Shown here one piece after another: positions 25,886 through 37,926 of a stretch of 64,000 nucleotides of DNA. The notes below the pieces were generated by a model. The model saw only the letters and a list, made by a program, of their open reading frames with translations. It was not told the origin of the DNA and did no database searches. The stretch's first letter is position 1. Each line of letters starts with the position of its first letter. The stretch is from Cheilinus undulatus (lineage: Eukaryota; Chordata; Actinopteri; Labriformes; Labridae). Location of the stretch: positions 3,837,632 through 3,901,631 of the forward strand of contig NC_054875.1 of the NCBI RefSeq assembly GCF_018320785.1, read 5' to 3'. The position numbers were made by a program, and so were the translations under genes.

Positions 25886-26100
25886 TCCCAGCCAGCATGT
25901 CTATGTTGAGGCCATATGGGTTATATGCAAACTGCAATATAGGTCTCATCTGGAATCGCCCACGTTAACTGCAAGTAGCATCTATTTTGGATCTCCAGAG
26001 ACGGGCAATCACAGGTGGGGCTACCATGGAACCCCTGAACAAACCCACATGGGACCTATATTATATGCGTGCCCATATGGGGCCCACATGCGGGCTGGGA
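25886..26100. mobile_element. 215-bp palindromic miniature repeat
   Basis: Ends tcccagccagcatgt and acatgcgggctggga are inverted repeats. The interior is rich in self-complementary pieces such as cccatatgggg. No clear target duplication. A possible fragment of the same family lies near 33577-33655. Confidence 0.65.
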
Positions 26101-26487
26101 TCTATGCATGGTTAGTATTTTTATTCATAACTCTTAAATGTCTGCTGTATGAAATGGAAGATTGATTATAAATATTTGTCTGCAAAATTTTGTATTTGTT
26201 TTTTCTGGATATAACCAAACCAAAAAAGTGAAATTTGACTTCCCCTAAAGAAAGACGTTGCCTTTTTACACCACCAAACTGTGACAGCTGTTCCCAGATA
26301 GCTATCCCTTAGAAATCAGAATTTTTCATTAATACTGTACAGAAAAGACTAGTTGTAAATTCATGACTGATCGATTGGAAAATGGGTCCTCTTGAAGAGT
26401 TCAAGACCTGGTTAGCAGAGTTCTGGAGGAATGCCAAGAAAGAATGTAGTAAATACCGTAACTTTCCATGACTGTAAGTGCCTAAAT

Positions 26488-26850
26488 TTAACCCCCTGAG
26501 ACCAATATTGTTGTATACAACAAGAAGACACACAGGTTATTAAACCTTAAATAACTTTTGAACCATTAATCATAGCTATTTACTTTTTGCCCACTTTGTA
26601 GCCTGCTTTTGTGCTGTTCTAATGATGCTACCCATGCCTTTGTAGCCCTCATGGAAGCTTTTCCAGCAAGCGTGGAACTTTGGGGACTTTCTTGGGCATT
26701 TAACGATTAAAGCCACATCAGTAACTCCGATACTGAACATTTTTTATGCAATTTGAATCCATTTTCCATTGTTTCTGCTGCTAGCTTAGCATTAGCCATC
26801 ATATTATTTTCACACAATGCTTTGGTGATGGGCTGTGACAACCAATGGCA
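26488..26850. repeat. Dispersed repeat beginning at TTAA, relative of 1412-1770
   Basis: TTAA is followed by ccccctgagacc and a perfect 16-bp palindrome, ttgttgtatacaacaa (26508-26523). Similarity to the copy at 1412 continues for about 350 bp. The right terminus is missing. The start resembles piggyBac-type ends. Confidence 0.5.
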
Positions 26851-26859
26851 CATGTCTTG

Positions 26860-27837
26860 ACTACAATTGATCTCTTCATTTCAATATGCCAGCCCTCATT
26901 ATGTGTATTTTGGCTTCAGTTGTGTACATCAGAACCAGACAAAAAAGTCCTGTCCATATCAATACACAGTCTCAGCTCAAGATTCAAATCAGTCAAAAGG
27001 TTTTGGAATCAAATCTTGACATAAATTGTAACAGTAAGGCTTCTCTCATGCAAAGAGTTAGAGAGTGATTCAGAGATGAATAGAATGGTATCATCAGTGT
27101 ATAGGTAGATGAAGAAACCATGCATGTTTACTGCAGTTTGCCAACTGTCTTAGTCTTAGTCTTTGTTGTATAAAAGTCAAACAATGGCAGCAATGAAACA
27201 ATCCAATTGTTATCCTCTGGGTTAATAATTTAACTCTTAAACTGCTCCTTTAGGGCAGGTTGTGATATACAGGACACATTTTATGTAGAGTCAGATCCCT
27301 GAGCTGCTGTATCCTCAGACGACACAAACCATCAGAGGGAAGTAGGTCAGGTTCCCCACTGCTGGATTCAGACTGATGCTATCTGTGGCTGTAACACCGT
27401 GAGGGCAGGAAGACAACACACTGTCCTCAGTGTAAATTATTAACTACAATGTACTGTGTCATTTGTGTTACCTGAGGTAAAGCAAGTTTATGTCCAACTT
27501 TTAAACAAGAAGGAAGTTCAGGGTTCTGCAAGAAAGGAAGAAAAGAAGTAGAGGCAAATGAGCCGTTAAACTTCCTGGTATAAACTGTAAAGTTTTCCTG
27601 TTTTTGGTGAGGTTGATTGCCTGACAGTTTATTTTGAACAAGGCAGTGACCTTAAGAAATGTTGGTGTATTTTTTTATTCAGACAGTGGAAGGCTCACTG
27701 CTTCTTAAAGCTTCTAGTTTTCATACTGAGACTAATAATAGAACAATTTCAGCACTAATTGAAAATACAAGTGGAACTTGCAAACAAATAAACATCTCAA
27801 TCATGGAATAGGAAAGAAAGACACATAAACTAGAAAA
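26860..27837. other. Intergenic stretch, nothing recognised
   Basis: No coding or repeat signature seen. Confidence 0.55.
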
Positions 27838-27888
27838 GCACTCGGAGAGCGCAGACCTCCACCATTAGCCCTATCTCCCAATAGTAAA
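27838..27888 (-). repeat. End fragment of the dispersed repeat at 53920-54590
   Basis: Read on the minus strand, it matches 54125-54170 over attgggagatagggctaatgg and the following ggaggtctgc. Confidence 0.6.
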
Positions 27889-27939
27889 TATTGGTCATGA
27901 ATATTTGGACATTTTGGTTTGAAAATAAATCAAATTGCA

Positions 27940-28330
27940 GGAATATTCATAAAACAATGCAAAATTTCAGCTTGGCTGGTCGGCTGAGGGGGGCCCTGTG
28001 TAATTTTCTTTCTGGGAGCTTGAAATCCTTAGCTCTACGCCCCTGTGCTGAAGCATTACTAAGATTGACCTTCAGTGGAGATAAATGGCCGAGCCCAAAC
28101 CCTGAAAAACAGCCCCATACCGTTCTCCCTCCTCCACCAAACTTCACCATTGGCACAATACAGTCAGGCAGGTAACGTTCTCCCAGCATCCTCCAAACCC
28201 AGACTCACCATCTGACTTCCAAACAGAGAAGTGGGATAACTGCTGCTACTGCTCCACAGTCCAGTATCTGTGTTACGCCACTTCACCCAACCCTTGGCAT
28301 TGGGCTTATTCTTGATTCGTCAAGGCTATA
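27940..28330 (-). pseudogene. Tc1-like transposase fragment
   Basis: The minus-strand reading gives [19 protein letters not shown], then [11 protein letters not shown], the stretch around the second acidic block of Tc1 transposases. Further upstream text is frameshifted and stop-ridden. No inverted termini are nearby, so this is an old internal remnant. Confidence 0.7.
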
Positions 28331-28339
28331 ACTGCAGTT

Positions 28340-29023
28340 AGGAGTAAATAAAATAACTGTTCACATCAAGTACAAGTGGTGACGATTAGGATGGATGGAT
28401 CATTGGTTAAAACAGTCCATACCAAACTCAGATGAGTTCCTTTCTGGAGGCTTTTTTTGGTCTGATTACTGAAAGTTTTTCTTCAGAGGATTAACTTTAC
28501 AACAGATTAACACTGTATATACTTTGTAATTCCATGAGCAGTTCAGAGGGCGTAATCCCGCTCTTGACCTACCAGATGTTTAATGTAAAACATCTGCAGC
28601 AAGCAGCAGAGATTGGTGACCATTTGGAGTTAGAACAGGTAAGGCTGACTACACAGTAAGGATTTTAGGCTTCAGATCCAATCCTGGCACCGTTCATTTT
28701 CAGCACAAAGCAGAGTAGTCCAGTGTTCTCGGTACCCTGAGCAGAACAAACGCCCTCAGCGTCAGCTGTTTTTGCTGCTGTGCTCTCAGTTGAAAACAGT
28801 GCTGTACTCATCAGTACATCACAAGATTTGATTCGTGTGATTTTACTGATAAACTGGCTGAGTTTAGGTTGCTTTAGGGGGCAGTCAGATTCACATAAAT
28901 GAAACTGATGTCTAGGACATTTGAAAAGACAAATGTCAGTAAAAGTCATGTGTCTGACTGTATCAGGGGCTGATTACTCAGAAACTGTGGCCTGTTCTTG
29001 AGTGGTATTTTCACATTCATCTT
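28340..29023. other. Intergenic stretch, nothing recognised
   Basis: Minus-strand open frame 28665-28949 shows no domain, signal peptide or splice support. Confidence 0.5.
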
Positions 29024-29032
29024 CCAGGTTTC

Positions 29033-29457
29033 TAACCTGACACACCAGATGGATTTGTTTCAAACATCCATCTGGTAAACCTCCCACAGACGGCATTTGG
29101 GAAAGGGCAGAAAAAAAACTCGGAGGGTGATTGGAAGAACTTTCTGTCTGTCTCATCTTTACGGGCCAATCAGAGCAACAAAACACATGACATGGCCGCT
29201 ACCAAGGTATGCCCCTATCGAAGACTGAATAAGGCCAACCATGGCGACTGTAGACATGTCAGTACAGGACTTTTGTCATTGTTGAAAAGAAAATAACTCA
29301 CTGCTGTTCTTTGTTCTTTTCCACCATAATTGCACTGGCCTCTTGTTGCTGCTTGCTTACGTCGCTTTCTAACCAATGGTTCAGACGGGAGCTTTGCAAG
29401 ATGGATTCACCAGTGAGAAACAAGGAAACTGGGGAATCCATCTGCTCTGCAAGGTTA
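29033..29457. mobile_element. Miniature inverted-repeat element with 9-bp target duplication, copy 3
   Basis: Starts taacctgacacaccagatgg and ends ctgctctgcaaggtta. Flanks ccaggtttc (29024-29032) and ccagctttc (29458-29466) agree at 8 of 9 bases. Internally deleted relative to the 555-bp copy at 655. Confidence 0.72.
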
Positions 29458-29466
29458 CCAGCTTTC

Positions 29467-30520
29467 CCTATCACAGCAAAAAGTTCCTGCATCATGGAAA
29501 GGATCTACTGTGATACTGGCTGCCAAAGTTAAAAACCCTGAAGTGTTAAATGCCTATCACCCTGTGGCTCTGACATCTCCGACATGTTTTTAGAATTGGT
29601 TCTCTGCAACATTACACATTAAATACAAAGATAAATATTCTTTATGGTTTACGAGCACATGATTTTTGTACCCAATTGTTCCTTTTTAGCTAATACTTGG
29701 ACCTTTAGCGGTGTAACATGTGAGCAGATATTCCTGCAGTTTCAAAAGTCCGAACAAAAAGGACTCAACACTGGGATTTGAAAAGAAAATAACTTTATTA
29801 CATAATTTCTGTTCTGCTCCATCACCCTCACCTCTTGTTTCCCACACTGAAGCGTCCTGACAATCCTCTTTCATCCTCAGTAATCATAACACATAAAGCC
29901 CTTTCAAAGTGGAGATTACAAATCTAGTTGGCACCCAAGTAATTGCACACTCAGACACGTAGTTTGTCCGCAGAGAGGCAGAGAGTCTTTGCATGCCTGG
30001 CATTCGTAGCCCCGGGTATGACCAGCACTGATACTTACCGAGTATCCCTGCTGAGGATTCACTGTTTGTTTTTAGGAGGTTCATGGTCCCGTATCCTTTT
30101 AGAAGGTGGAAGAGAGAAAGAACCTCGGAGATGAGACGGGGCATCAAACATTGGTTAAAAACAGGGCAATAATCCACAAAGAAAGAGTAAAATATGCAAA
30201 ATAGCCCTCAGAAGTAAACAGACCATTAAACATTAACAATAGGTCAACAAAAATGACAGATTCTGATGGTTTAACTGAGAAATCGAAAGAAATGGACTGT
30301 CCAGTGTTTCACTCAGATTGGAACAAAACTACAAAGTTTTACAGAACAGAACAAAAAATATTTAAAACCATGCAAACATTTCCATTTATTGTCAGAATTA
30401 AATTCTTATGCTTGCCATATTTAAACTTTTAAGAAGACAGAGATTTCTACCATGTTAACCATGTTTTAAAGGAGGTGATTGCACAACAAACCATCTCAAT
30501 AAGAATGCATGTAGTTTGTT
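29467..30520. other. Intergenic stretch, nothing recognised
   Basis: Open frames near 29884-30177 and 29686-29874 have no recognisable content. Confidence 0.5.
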
Positions 30521-30569
30521 CGTCTTAAGAAGAGAAAAACCTGCACACTATCATGCTCCTTTACATGTT

Positions 30570-31627
30570 TTTTGTTTATGGTACAAAACCCTCACCTATG
30601 GTAATGAGCTTTGGTTAATGACTGAAAGAAGGAGATTGCCGGTGCAAGTGGTCAAAATGAGATACCTCAGACTGGGCTTAGCTTCAGAGGTAGGGTAAGG
30701 AGCTCAAACAAATGGAGGGAGCTCAAAGTAGAACTGCTGATCCTTTATCTCAAAAGGAATCCGTTGAGGTGGCATCTTATTAGGATGCCCCCCTGTGGAG
30801 GTCTTCCAGGCGAATCCAACTGGACTAAGACCTTAGGGTGGGCCCTGAAATAGAGCTGCTGCTCCATAAATCTCAAAGGAAGCCAGATGACATAACATTT
30901 AATTAGGATTCCTCCCTTTAGAGGTCTTCCAGGTGCATCCAACTGGAAGAAGACATCAGGAAAGACCCCAAAATAGAGCTGCTGTTCCTTCATCTCAAAA
31001 GGAGTCAGTTGAGGTGGCATTTGATTGGGATGCCTCCCTGTGGAGGTCTCTCAGGCGAATCCAACTGGACTAAGACCACGGGGGAAGGCCCTGAAATAGA
31101 GCTGCTGCACCATAAATCTCTAAAGAAGCCAGACGACGTGGCATTTGATTAGGATGCCACCCTGTGGAGGTCTTCCACATGCACCCAACAAGATGAAGAC
31201 CCCGGGGTGGATCCAGAAATAGAGCTGCAGCTCCTTCATCTCAAAAGGAGCTAGGTGAGGTGGCATCTGATTAGGATGCCACCCTTTAGAGGTCTTCCAG
31301 GTGGATCCAGCTGGATGAAGACCCCAGGGTAGACCCCTAAATAGAGCTGCTGTTCCGTTATCTCAAAAGGAGTCAGTTGAGGTGGCATCTGATTAGGATG
31401 CCTCCCTGTGGAAGTCTTCCAGGTGCATCCAACCAGGAGAAGACCCCAGGGGTAGACCCAGGACTCGCAGGAGGAATTATATAAGTCATCTGGACCAGGA
31501 ACACCTCAGAATCCCCCAGGAAGAGCTAGAAAACATAGCTGAGTAGAGGGATACTGGGTTTACTTGCTTTGCCTGCTGCCACCAGGACCGGGCTCCAGAT
31601 AAGTGGAAGAAGATGAATGTATGGATG
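30570..31627 (+). mobile_element. Rex3/RTE-type retrotransposon 3' end with internal tandem expansion
   Basis: Translated pieces match the C-terminal region of Rex3-type reverse transcriptases: NELWLMTERRR at the left, then a motif like LRMPP...EVFQ.HPTG repeated, and a terminal part like GIPPEELE and a CLLPPGPG-like end. The tail is a weak gatg-rich stretch. Multiple stops make it dead. Inside, a segment of about 123 bp is repeated six times. Confidence 0.8.
30731..31466. repeat. Six tandem copies of a 122-123-bp Rex3-derived unit
   Basis: The marker gagctgctg (gaactgctg in the first, gagctgcag in the fifth) begins units at 30731, 30853, 30976, 31099, 31222 and 31344, giving spacings of 122, 123, 123, 123 and 122. 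Units 1 and 3 share aatccaactggactaagac. Units 2 and 4 share ccataaatctc and gaagccaga, so a two-unit block was itself duplicated. Confidence 0.92.
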
Positions 31628-34021
31628 AAAGTGACGTTAGCTACTGGCATAGTTTGGTAGATCTGACTGCAAGCATGTAAACAATGGCTGCCAGTATAGT
31701 ATATGCAGCTGTAGTAGCAGTTTGATCTGACCTGGACATTTCTGAAGAAAAGAAGAGCAAAATGCAACACTGAGTTTTTCTTGCAGGAAAAACTTTGTTT
31801 GCTCCTCTACCAACTGACATGCCAGACAGCATGCCATGAATACGATATCTGGTGTGTCAAGTTAGAGCAAATAAGGATGAACCAAATACATTATGAAGAT
31901 ACAAGGTCAACATCAAAGATCACCCCAGCCCTTTATCTTCATGTACCAACGTGCCTTCACTGCCAGGCAGGAGCTTGTGCTTTTTAATAAAACTGGTGAC
32001 GCTGAGCATTGGAAGTGTGCAGGAATTCCTCTTTTCTAGACCATTTAAAGCATAAAAACACACAGTTACATATGGACATGGTGTCTCTATGACTGATGAA
32101 ACCCTAGAGCCTCTGTCCCAGCATAATGAAATATGCATCTAATTTTAATTAAGAAACCCATTAGCAGTAATTCAAGAGCTGCTGAGAGGTCAATACTGGA
32201 TCTTTGCTCACCGTCAATAACCTTGGTTGGAAAAGAACTTAAAAAAATCTAATTAGAAATTTAACTGGAGGAATGCTACATCATTACCTTGTAGTTTGCA
32301 CTGAATTGTAAAGTTACAGATGATACGTCGTTGGATGTTATTTTGAATTTCTGAACGTGTAAAAAAATATTTTCATGAAGCTCTTCATGCTCTCACATCA
32401 ACTCTCTGTAAAACAGAAATCTGACTCTTCACAGGGATTTTTTACACAAGAGTCCAAAAGAAATGTGCAAAAATATCTTCGTTTTATAACGTAGAATAGG
32501 AAAACTCAAATATTTGTCAAAATATGCAGACAATATGATCTCACTGGAAGAGGATCGATTGAAATGAGAAACAAAATCCGTACTTGGAAGATCTGGAAAC
32601 GTATATTTTCTGAAGACAACATAAAGTGGCTCTCAGTCATCTTAAGGCACTTCTGGCTCCGGCTTTTGGCCCTTGTGGCAGTTTCTTTGCTACAACTAGT
32701 TCCCACTGATGCCTATGAGGCATTTCTTTACTTATTGCAAATGAAAAACTCATTCTGCAATAATACTCTTAACAAAAAGCCACAGTAAATAATTTACAGT
32801 TCTCTAGGGTTTATGTCATTTTTTTTATTTTATTTATTTTTTGTATATTAAGCCAAATTTGTTTAAATGTGTTGGACAGGACACAAAAGCAAGACTCCAA
32901 AAGTCTGACTCTATGTGGCTCAAATAAGACAAGATGGACGAAATGGTTCCACGCTTTAGCATACCTGCCCCTATTCTTTATTTTCCATCTCCTCATCCCC
33001 AGACTAGGACCGGCCCTATAGATTAAATTCAAGGTACTGGGTGTAAAATCTGGCAGTTAACTTCTGCAGAGTCCTTGGCAGGAGAAGAAGGTTGTGTTCA
33101 GTGGTGTATTACATTAGAAAAAGCCCTTTTTATCTACAGGGGAGCAGATCCTGCACCACAAAGACCAAGCATCATTTTCTCCAACTGTGTTGTAAAGTTA
33201 TGCAGAACAGAATATGGCTGTCAGCCACTGCAGATCATTGTAAATGAAAACAGAAAGTAAGGAGTGTTAGGTAGTTGGGTTTCATCTTCAAACATGCTAG
33301 ACTTTCTGTCTGTCTGCACTTTGCTGAGGCGTCTCAGATGTGGCCTTGGTTGTTGTTCCACATGCATCCATGCTACGCAATTATAATACGCCAATTCTGT
33401 CCTCAGTACCCCTGATGGGCCAGGATGCATAATAAGGTGCTCTGATTGACACAGCTCAGACTGTATGTCTACGACATGGCCATACAGTAACAGTGAGAAG
33501 TCATGTTCTCTGGGGTGCATTTCTCACCACTTGCTACCAAAGTGAGCCCCAACACCAACCCACTTAAAAGCCCTCTTTGAGCCCATGCCCAGTTACCCAA
33601 CTAGCCCAGATAAGCCCATGTAGGCCCCACTTGGACTTGTTGGCTGTGCAGTGTGAGCCAAAACACCAAGCTTCAATGTGTGACCTCACTAATGCTCTTA
33701 TGTCTGCTCTGGCAAAAATCCCTACGTCAGATTCCAATAAAATAATCTCCTTTTCTTTGTCAGATATAGTATCATAATCTATAAATGCTTCCACGTAAAC
33801 TCGGCTTCCCAGAAAGCCTTTGACAGGGGCTCGGACATGTCGCTTATGGGCCAAGAACATCTTATGGGCGTGTAGACCCAATGCAGCTGCTGTTTATTTG
33901 GGGGGGTTAGGGCTAGGTTTACTCTTCTGCAGACTGTCCCCATGATTTAGCACCTATCCTAACTATTCTAGTCTTCAGGTAAGACTGACCTGCTGTCATC
34001 AGCTCTGCTGAAATAGTATTG
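31628..34021. other. Intergenic stretch, mostly unrecognised
   Basis: Around 33665-33765 the plus strand reads SMCDLTNALMSALAKIP, which resembles the C-terminal tail of Tc1 transposases, a possible remnant. No gene found. Confidence 0.5.
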
Positions 34022-34029
34022 CTTTAGCA

Positions 34030-34701
34030 CAGAGATACTCAACATGTGGCTCTGGAGCCACATGTGGTTCTTTTGTGATTATTTGTGGCTCTTTTATGTC
34101 TGAATTTTAAATATTATTCCCCAAGAAAACCTTAAAAAGAGAAACTTTTTGCCATTTTCATTATTCTTGCCACTTTTCACCCATTTAGGCTATCTTTAGC
34201 CACTGAACACCCCTTTTCCCTATTTTTTCCCCCCATTTTTGCAATTTTTTTTGACACTTTTCCCAATTTTTGCTGCTTTTATCCCATTGTTGCCCTTTTT
34301 TAACTTTTTTTTTGCCACTTTTCATCCAAATAAGCTACCTTTTGCCATTAAATACCACTTGTTTCCTTTTTCCTCAAATTTTTGCCTCTTCTTTTTGCAA
34401 CTTTTTTTGCCCATTTTTGCCCTTTTCACCATTTTTTGCCACATTTTGCCCATTTAAGATAGCTTTTTTTCCATTAAATACCACTTGTTTACTATTTTTT
34501 TGCCCATTTTGCCACTCTTGACTGCCCTTTGCCCATTTAGGTGACTTTTCACTGAATTTTTTATTTATTTTTTTGCCATGTTTTTTGCCAATTTTTGACT
34601 ATTTTTGCCATTTAACTAATGTTTATTGCCACTATTCAACACTTAGATGGTGGCTCTTGCAACAATTTGGCTCTTTGGTTGTGCAGAATTGAGTAACACT
34701 G
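34030..34701 (+). mobile_element. Non-autonomous hAT element, family A
   Basis: Ends cagagatactcaac and gttgagtaacactg, flanked by ctttagca (34022-34029) and cttcagca (34702-34709), 7 of 8 matching. Subterminal catgtggctct and ggctctttggttg; interior of repeated tttttgccac units. No transposase. Confidence 0.85.
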
Positions 34702-34709
34702 CTTCAGCA

Positions 34710-35555
34710 GATCATGTCTAATGTCTGCATGAAGTAACAGAAATCCTAGCATGTTTGAAGTTTTCTCCCTTTCTTTCCAAGGCCAGCAACTTCCTTGTTG
34801 TGCTTATTGGATTGGTCAAGTCATGGCTTCCAGTCACAGGACTTTTCCAGAGGTTTGGAGGGCAAAAAGAGTTTAGAGAAGTGACACATACCGTTGACCA
34901 CTATGTGGTGCTTCAGCACAGGCTGGTTAATTTCCCATCCCTTCAGAATTCACACCACAGAAAGAGTTTTGAGCAACTCTGACCCTTATAAAACACCAGG
35001 ATACCATTTCAACACTAAAAAGTCCTCATTGGAACTTTGATGTTACATACATTTAGAGAGAATCCTTCTCCTTGCACCGAGGTTTGGATGAAAGTCTACA
35101 AAAGCATGGACAGTTTTATGTATTTCTGATGTGTCTGGGTGAATAATGCTGCTGTTTGGATCATAAAAGCTCAGGTAAGTGCTACTTAGCTAACCGCTGT
35201 CAGTTTTGGTCAGTGTTGTTGGGCAGCAACTTCATATTTTGATCAAGTTATGGCAGTATTAGAAGTCTGCTCTGCGCCATCGTATATATTACTCTGCTGG
35301 ACAACGCTAGCAGCAGTAGTCCACTATCTGCTCCTCTCTGAGTTTTCTTTCTGTTTCAGGACTGAGTAGAAGTCTACCCTGGGTTTGTCACCTCATCTAT
35401 AAATGCAACAGAACAATAACTGTCTTTAGCTTAAAACTAAAAATATCACTGGTTGAAACAAGTGGTAACCAATACCATAGCGTTCTGCAGTAGGAAGCCT
35501 TTCTCACCCACCATGAGGCTGGTTCATTAGTGTTTGATGTCACATGAAAACTATG
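34710..35555. other. Intergenic stretch, nothing recognised
   Basis: No supported gene or element. Confidence 0.55.
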
Positions 35556-35563
35556 GGTTAGGC

Positions 35564-36535
35564 CAGTGGTTCTCAACCTTGGGGTCTGGACTCCCTTTGG
35601 GGTCGTGAGACACTGAGAGGGGGTCTCCAGATGCCCGAAAAAAAACGATGAATATTTTTAAATTACACTTTGCCACTTTACCCAATTTTTGTGAAATTTT
35701 GTACCGCTTTTCATCATTTTCTCCCACCAATTTTAACACATTTTTGCCATGTTACACCCGTTTTTGTCAGTTTTAAACTCTTCCCATCTTTTTTTTGCCT
35801 GTTTTTGCCACTTTGAAACCTAATCTTTTAATTATTAACCCCTTTTAACCCTGTTTTACTTCCAAGATTTCCCATTTTAACCACATTTCACCATTTGATA
35901 TGCCCACTTTTGGTAGTTTAACCAATTTCTGCCAATATCTGCCTATTTTTTTCTTTCTCAGTTAACCCTTTTTTGCCAGTTTGTAACAATTTTACAAAAT
36001 GTCCTCCCATTTTGCCAATTTAAAGCCATTTTAGCCACATATTTACTCCCTTTTACCACTATCTATGCCCATCTTTGTCACTTAAACCCATTTCTGCTAC
36101 ATTTAAAATCCAACTTCACCACATTTTGCAACATTTTTTTGCCATCATTAACCCATTTTAGCCATTTTAAAACCATTTTCATTCTTTTTTGACAAAAGGA
36201 TTTACATTTTTAGGGAGGCTTTTTACTACACACATGAATAGATAAAGATATTTGTTTCTTTGATATGTGAGGTTATTATTCAAGTTAAATATAACCTATG
36301 GATATCACAGCTTAACTTTACAATGGACCTTGGTTTTGTTGACCTCCATGGGCCCCCAGTTTGGCTAGGCACCAGAGGGCTCTCCCATTTATCCCCCTTT
36401 TTTGCAGCCTTGACTGCACATGACTGTTCTTGAATGTACATGGCTGTGTTCAGCCACCTTCGGGTACAGTGGGGGTCTCCAGTCTCTGGCACCTTTATTT
36501 TGGGGGTCATGGACTGAAAAGGTTGAGAACTACTG
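35564..36535 (+). mobile_element. Non-autonomous hAT element, family B
   Basis: Ends cagtggttctcaaccttgg and aaaaggttgagaactactg, flanked by ggttaggc and ggtgaggc (7 of 8). It shares ggggtcgtgagac, gggggtctccagatgcc and the right-hand cctttattttgggggtca with the 18367 copy. Confidence 0.88.
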
Positions 36536-36972
36536 GGTGAGGCCAACTGCATTGGTTGAACATTTTGTAAATCCTGGTTAATGCTTCTAGGTCCAGTCTA
36601 CGCTGTAGCTACACCACTGTGAACACCACATACTTGTGTATTGGTGTCAGCATTGATTTGCAATAAAAAGGTGACTTGGCTGTGTGATTTTTATGCCAGT
36701 TCCTGGTCCTGGTGCAACATTTCCTGCATGCAGAAAACCATGGCAACTGAAACAGAGCATTCTATGTTGGAGTTGGAGTTGAAAAATATTAATCAGAAGT
36801 TTATTTCACTGCAGTAACTGCAGATAAGAGATGGAGAGTATGGTGGCAGAATTGGCTGAGGCAAAGGAGGGGGGATTTTTTTGTATTTTCTCAGCCACTG
36901 AGGGAGCTATGCATGAGGAAATGCACATCTAATATTGCTGAATGTCCATGAGTAGATTTGAGTGGTCTAGTG

Positions 36973-37569
36973 CAGTGGTTCTCAACTGGTCAGGCATCAG
37001 AACCCACCACCACCTCCCCAAGAGAAGTCAGGACCCAAATTAAAAAAAAAAAAAAAATCATTCATTTCATGAATCTTAGTCACTGGTTAACCAGTATTCT
37101 TGGCTACCATTACACCATGAAGACATGAGAACACTCCAAAAAATGTTGAAGTTTGGACTCTAAATAGGAGAACTTATTGAACAAAGAGACAAGACAAAAC
37201 AGACACCTTAGAAAAGCACATCATTATGGAAGGATTTGCATGCATACATCTTATTTTACTCCATTTTCCTGAGATAGCATGGAAGTTTGGTAAATTCTCA
37301 AAGGATTTCCTTGTTATCTCGGGTAAACCAGCTTAATTTCCCAACAAAATGGAGATAAATAGGTAGAAATCTTGAGAAAAATATGGGATTTCACTCGCAA
37401 TAATAGAAAACCCAAAAAGAAATAAATGTATGAAATTACTGTATGTCCACCTAGGGCTTCCATAGATGGAGATTTGTCACATTTGTCTTCTCTGGCATAC
37501 ATTCGTGACCCACGAGAAAGAGCTTTATGACTCACTTTTGGGTCCCTACCCATCAGTTGAGAACCACTG
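36973..37569. mobile_element. Non-autonomous hAT element, third type
   Basis: Ends cagtggttctcaactg and cagttgagaaccactg form a perfect 16-base inverted repeat, with ggacccaaatt and ttttgggtcc further in. Flanking octamers gtctagtg and ctctagag match at 6 of 8. The interior lacks the GGCAAAAA array and differs from families A and B. Confidence 0.82.
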
Positions 37570-37584
37570 CTCTAGAGTCTTGGA

Positions 37585-37812
37585 TCCCAGCTGGTGGGTA
37601 TCATCTTCCTGCGGAGGTCTTCTGGGCATGCCCAACAGGAAGGAGACCTCGAGGAACTCACTGGAGGGATTATGTATCCCATTTGCCCTGGGAGCGCCTT
37701 GGAATCCCCCAGGAGGAAGTGGAAAATGTTGTAGGGCAGCGAGATGTCTGAGGTGACCTGCTTTACCTGCTGCCACTGTGACCTGACCCCGGTGGATGGA
37801 TGGATGTGTGCC
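37585..37812 (+). mobile_element. Rex3/RTE-type retrotransposon 3' end fragment
   Basis: The plus strand reads VFWACPTGRRPRG, WRDYVSHLPWERLGIPQEE and VGQRDV, the conserved C-terminal end of Rex3-type proteins, then gcctgctgccac... and a short (ggat)n tail. It directly abuts the hAT element at 36973. Confidence 0.82.
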
Positions 37813-37926
37813 AGTGAAGGACATGTCTCCATCTCTTTGTTTCAGTAATCTTTTGCATTAACTTTTATTCCAAACTTCTCCACTTTTCATTACACTTAGG
37901 AAAATGTAAGAAATTTAGGTCTAGAT

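Noticed and set aside
33564..33881. 105-residue minus-strand frame
   Set aside because: Overlaps a possible miniature-repeat fragment and a Tc1-tail-like plus-strand reading (SMCDLTNALMSALAKIP); no independent coding evidence.
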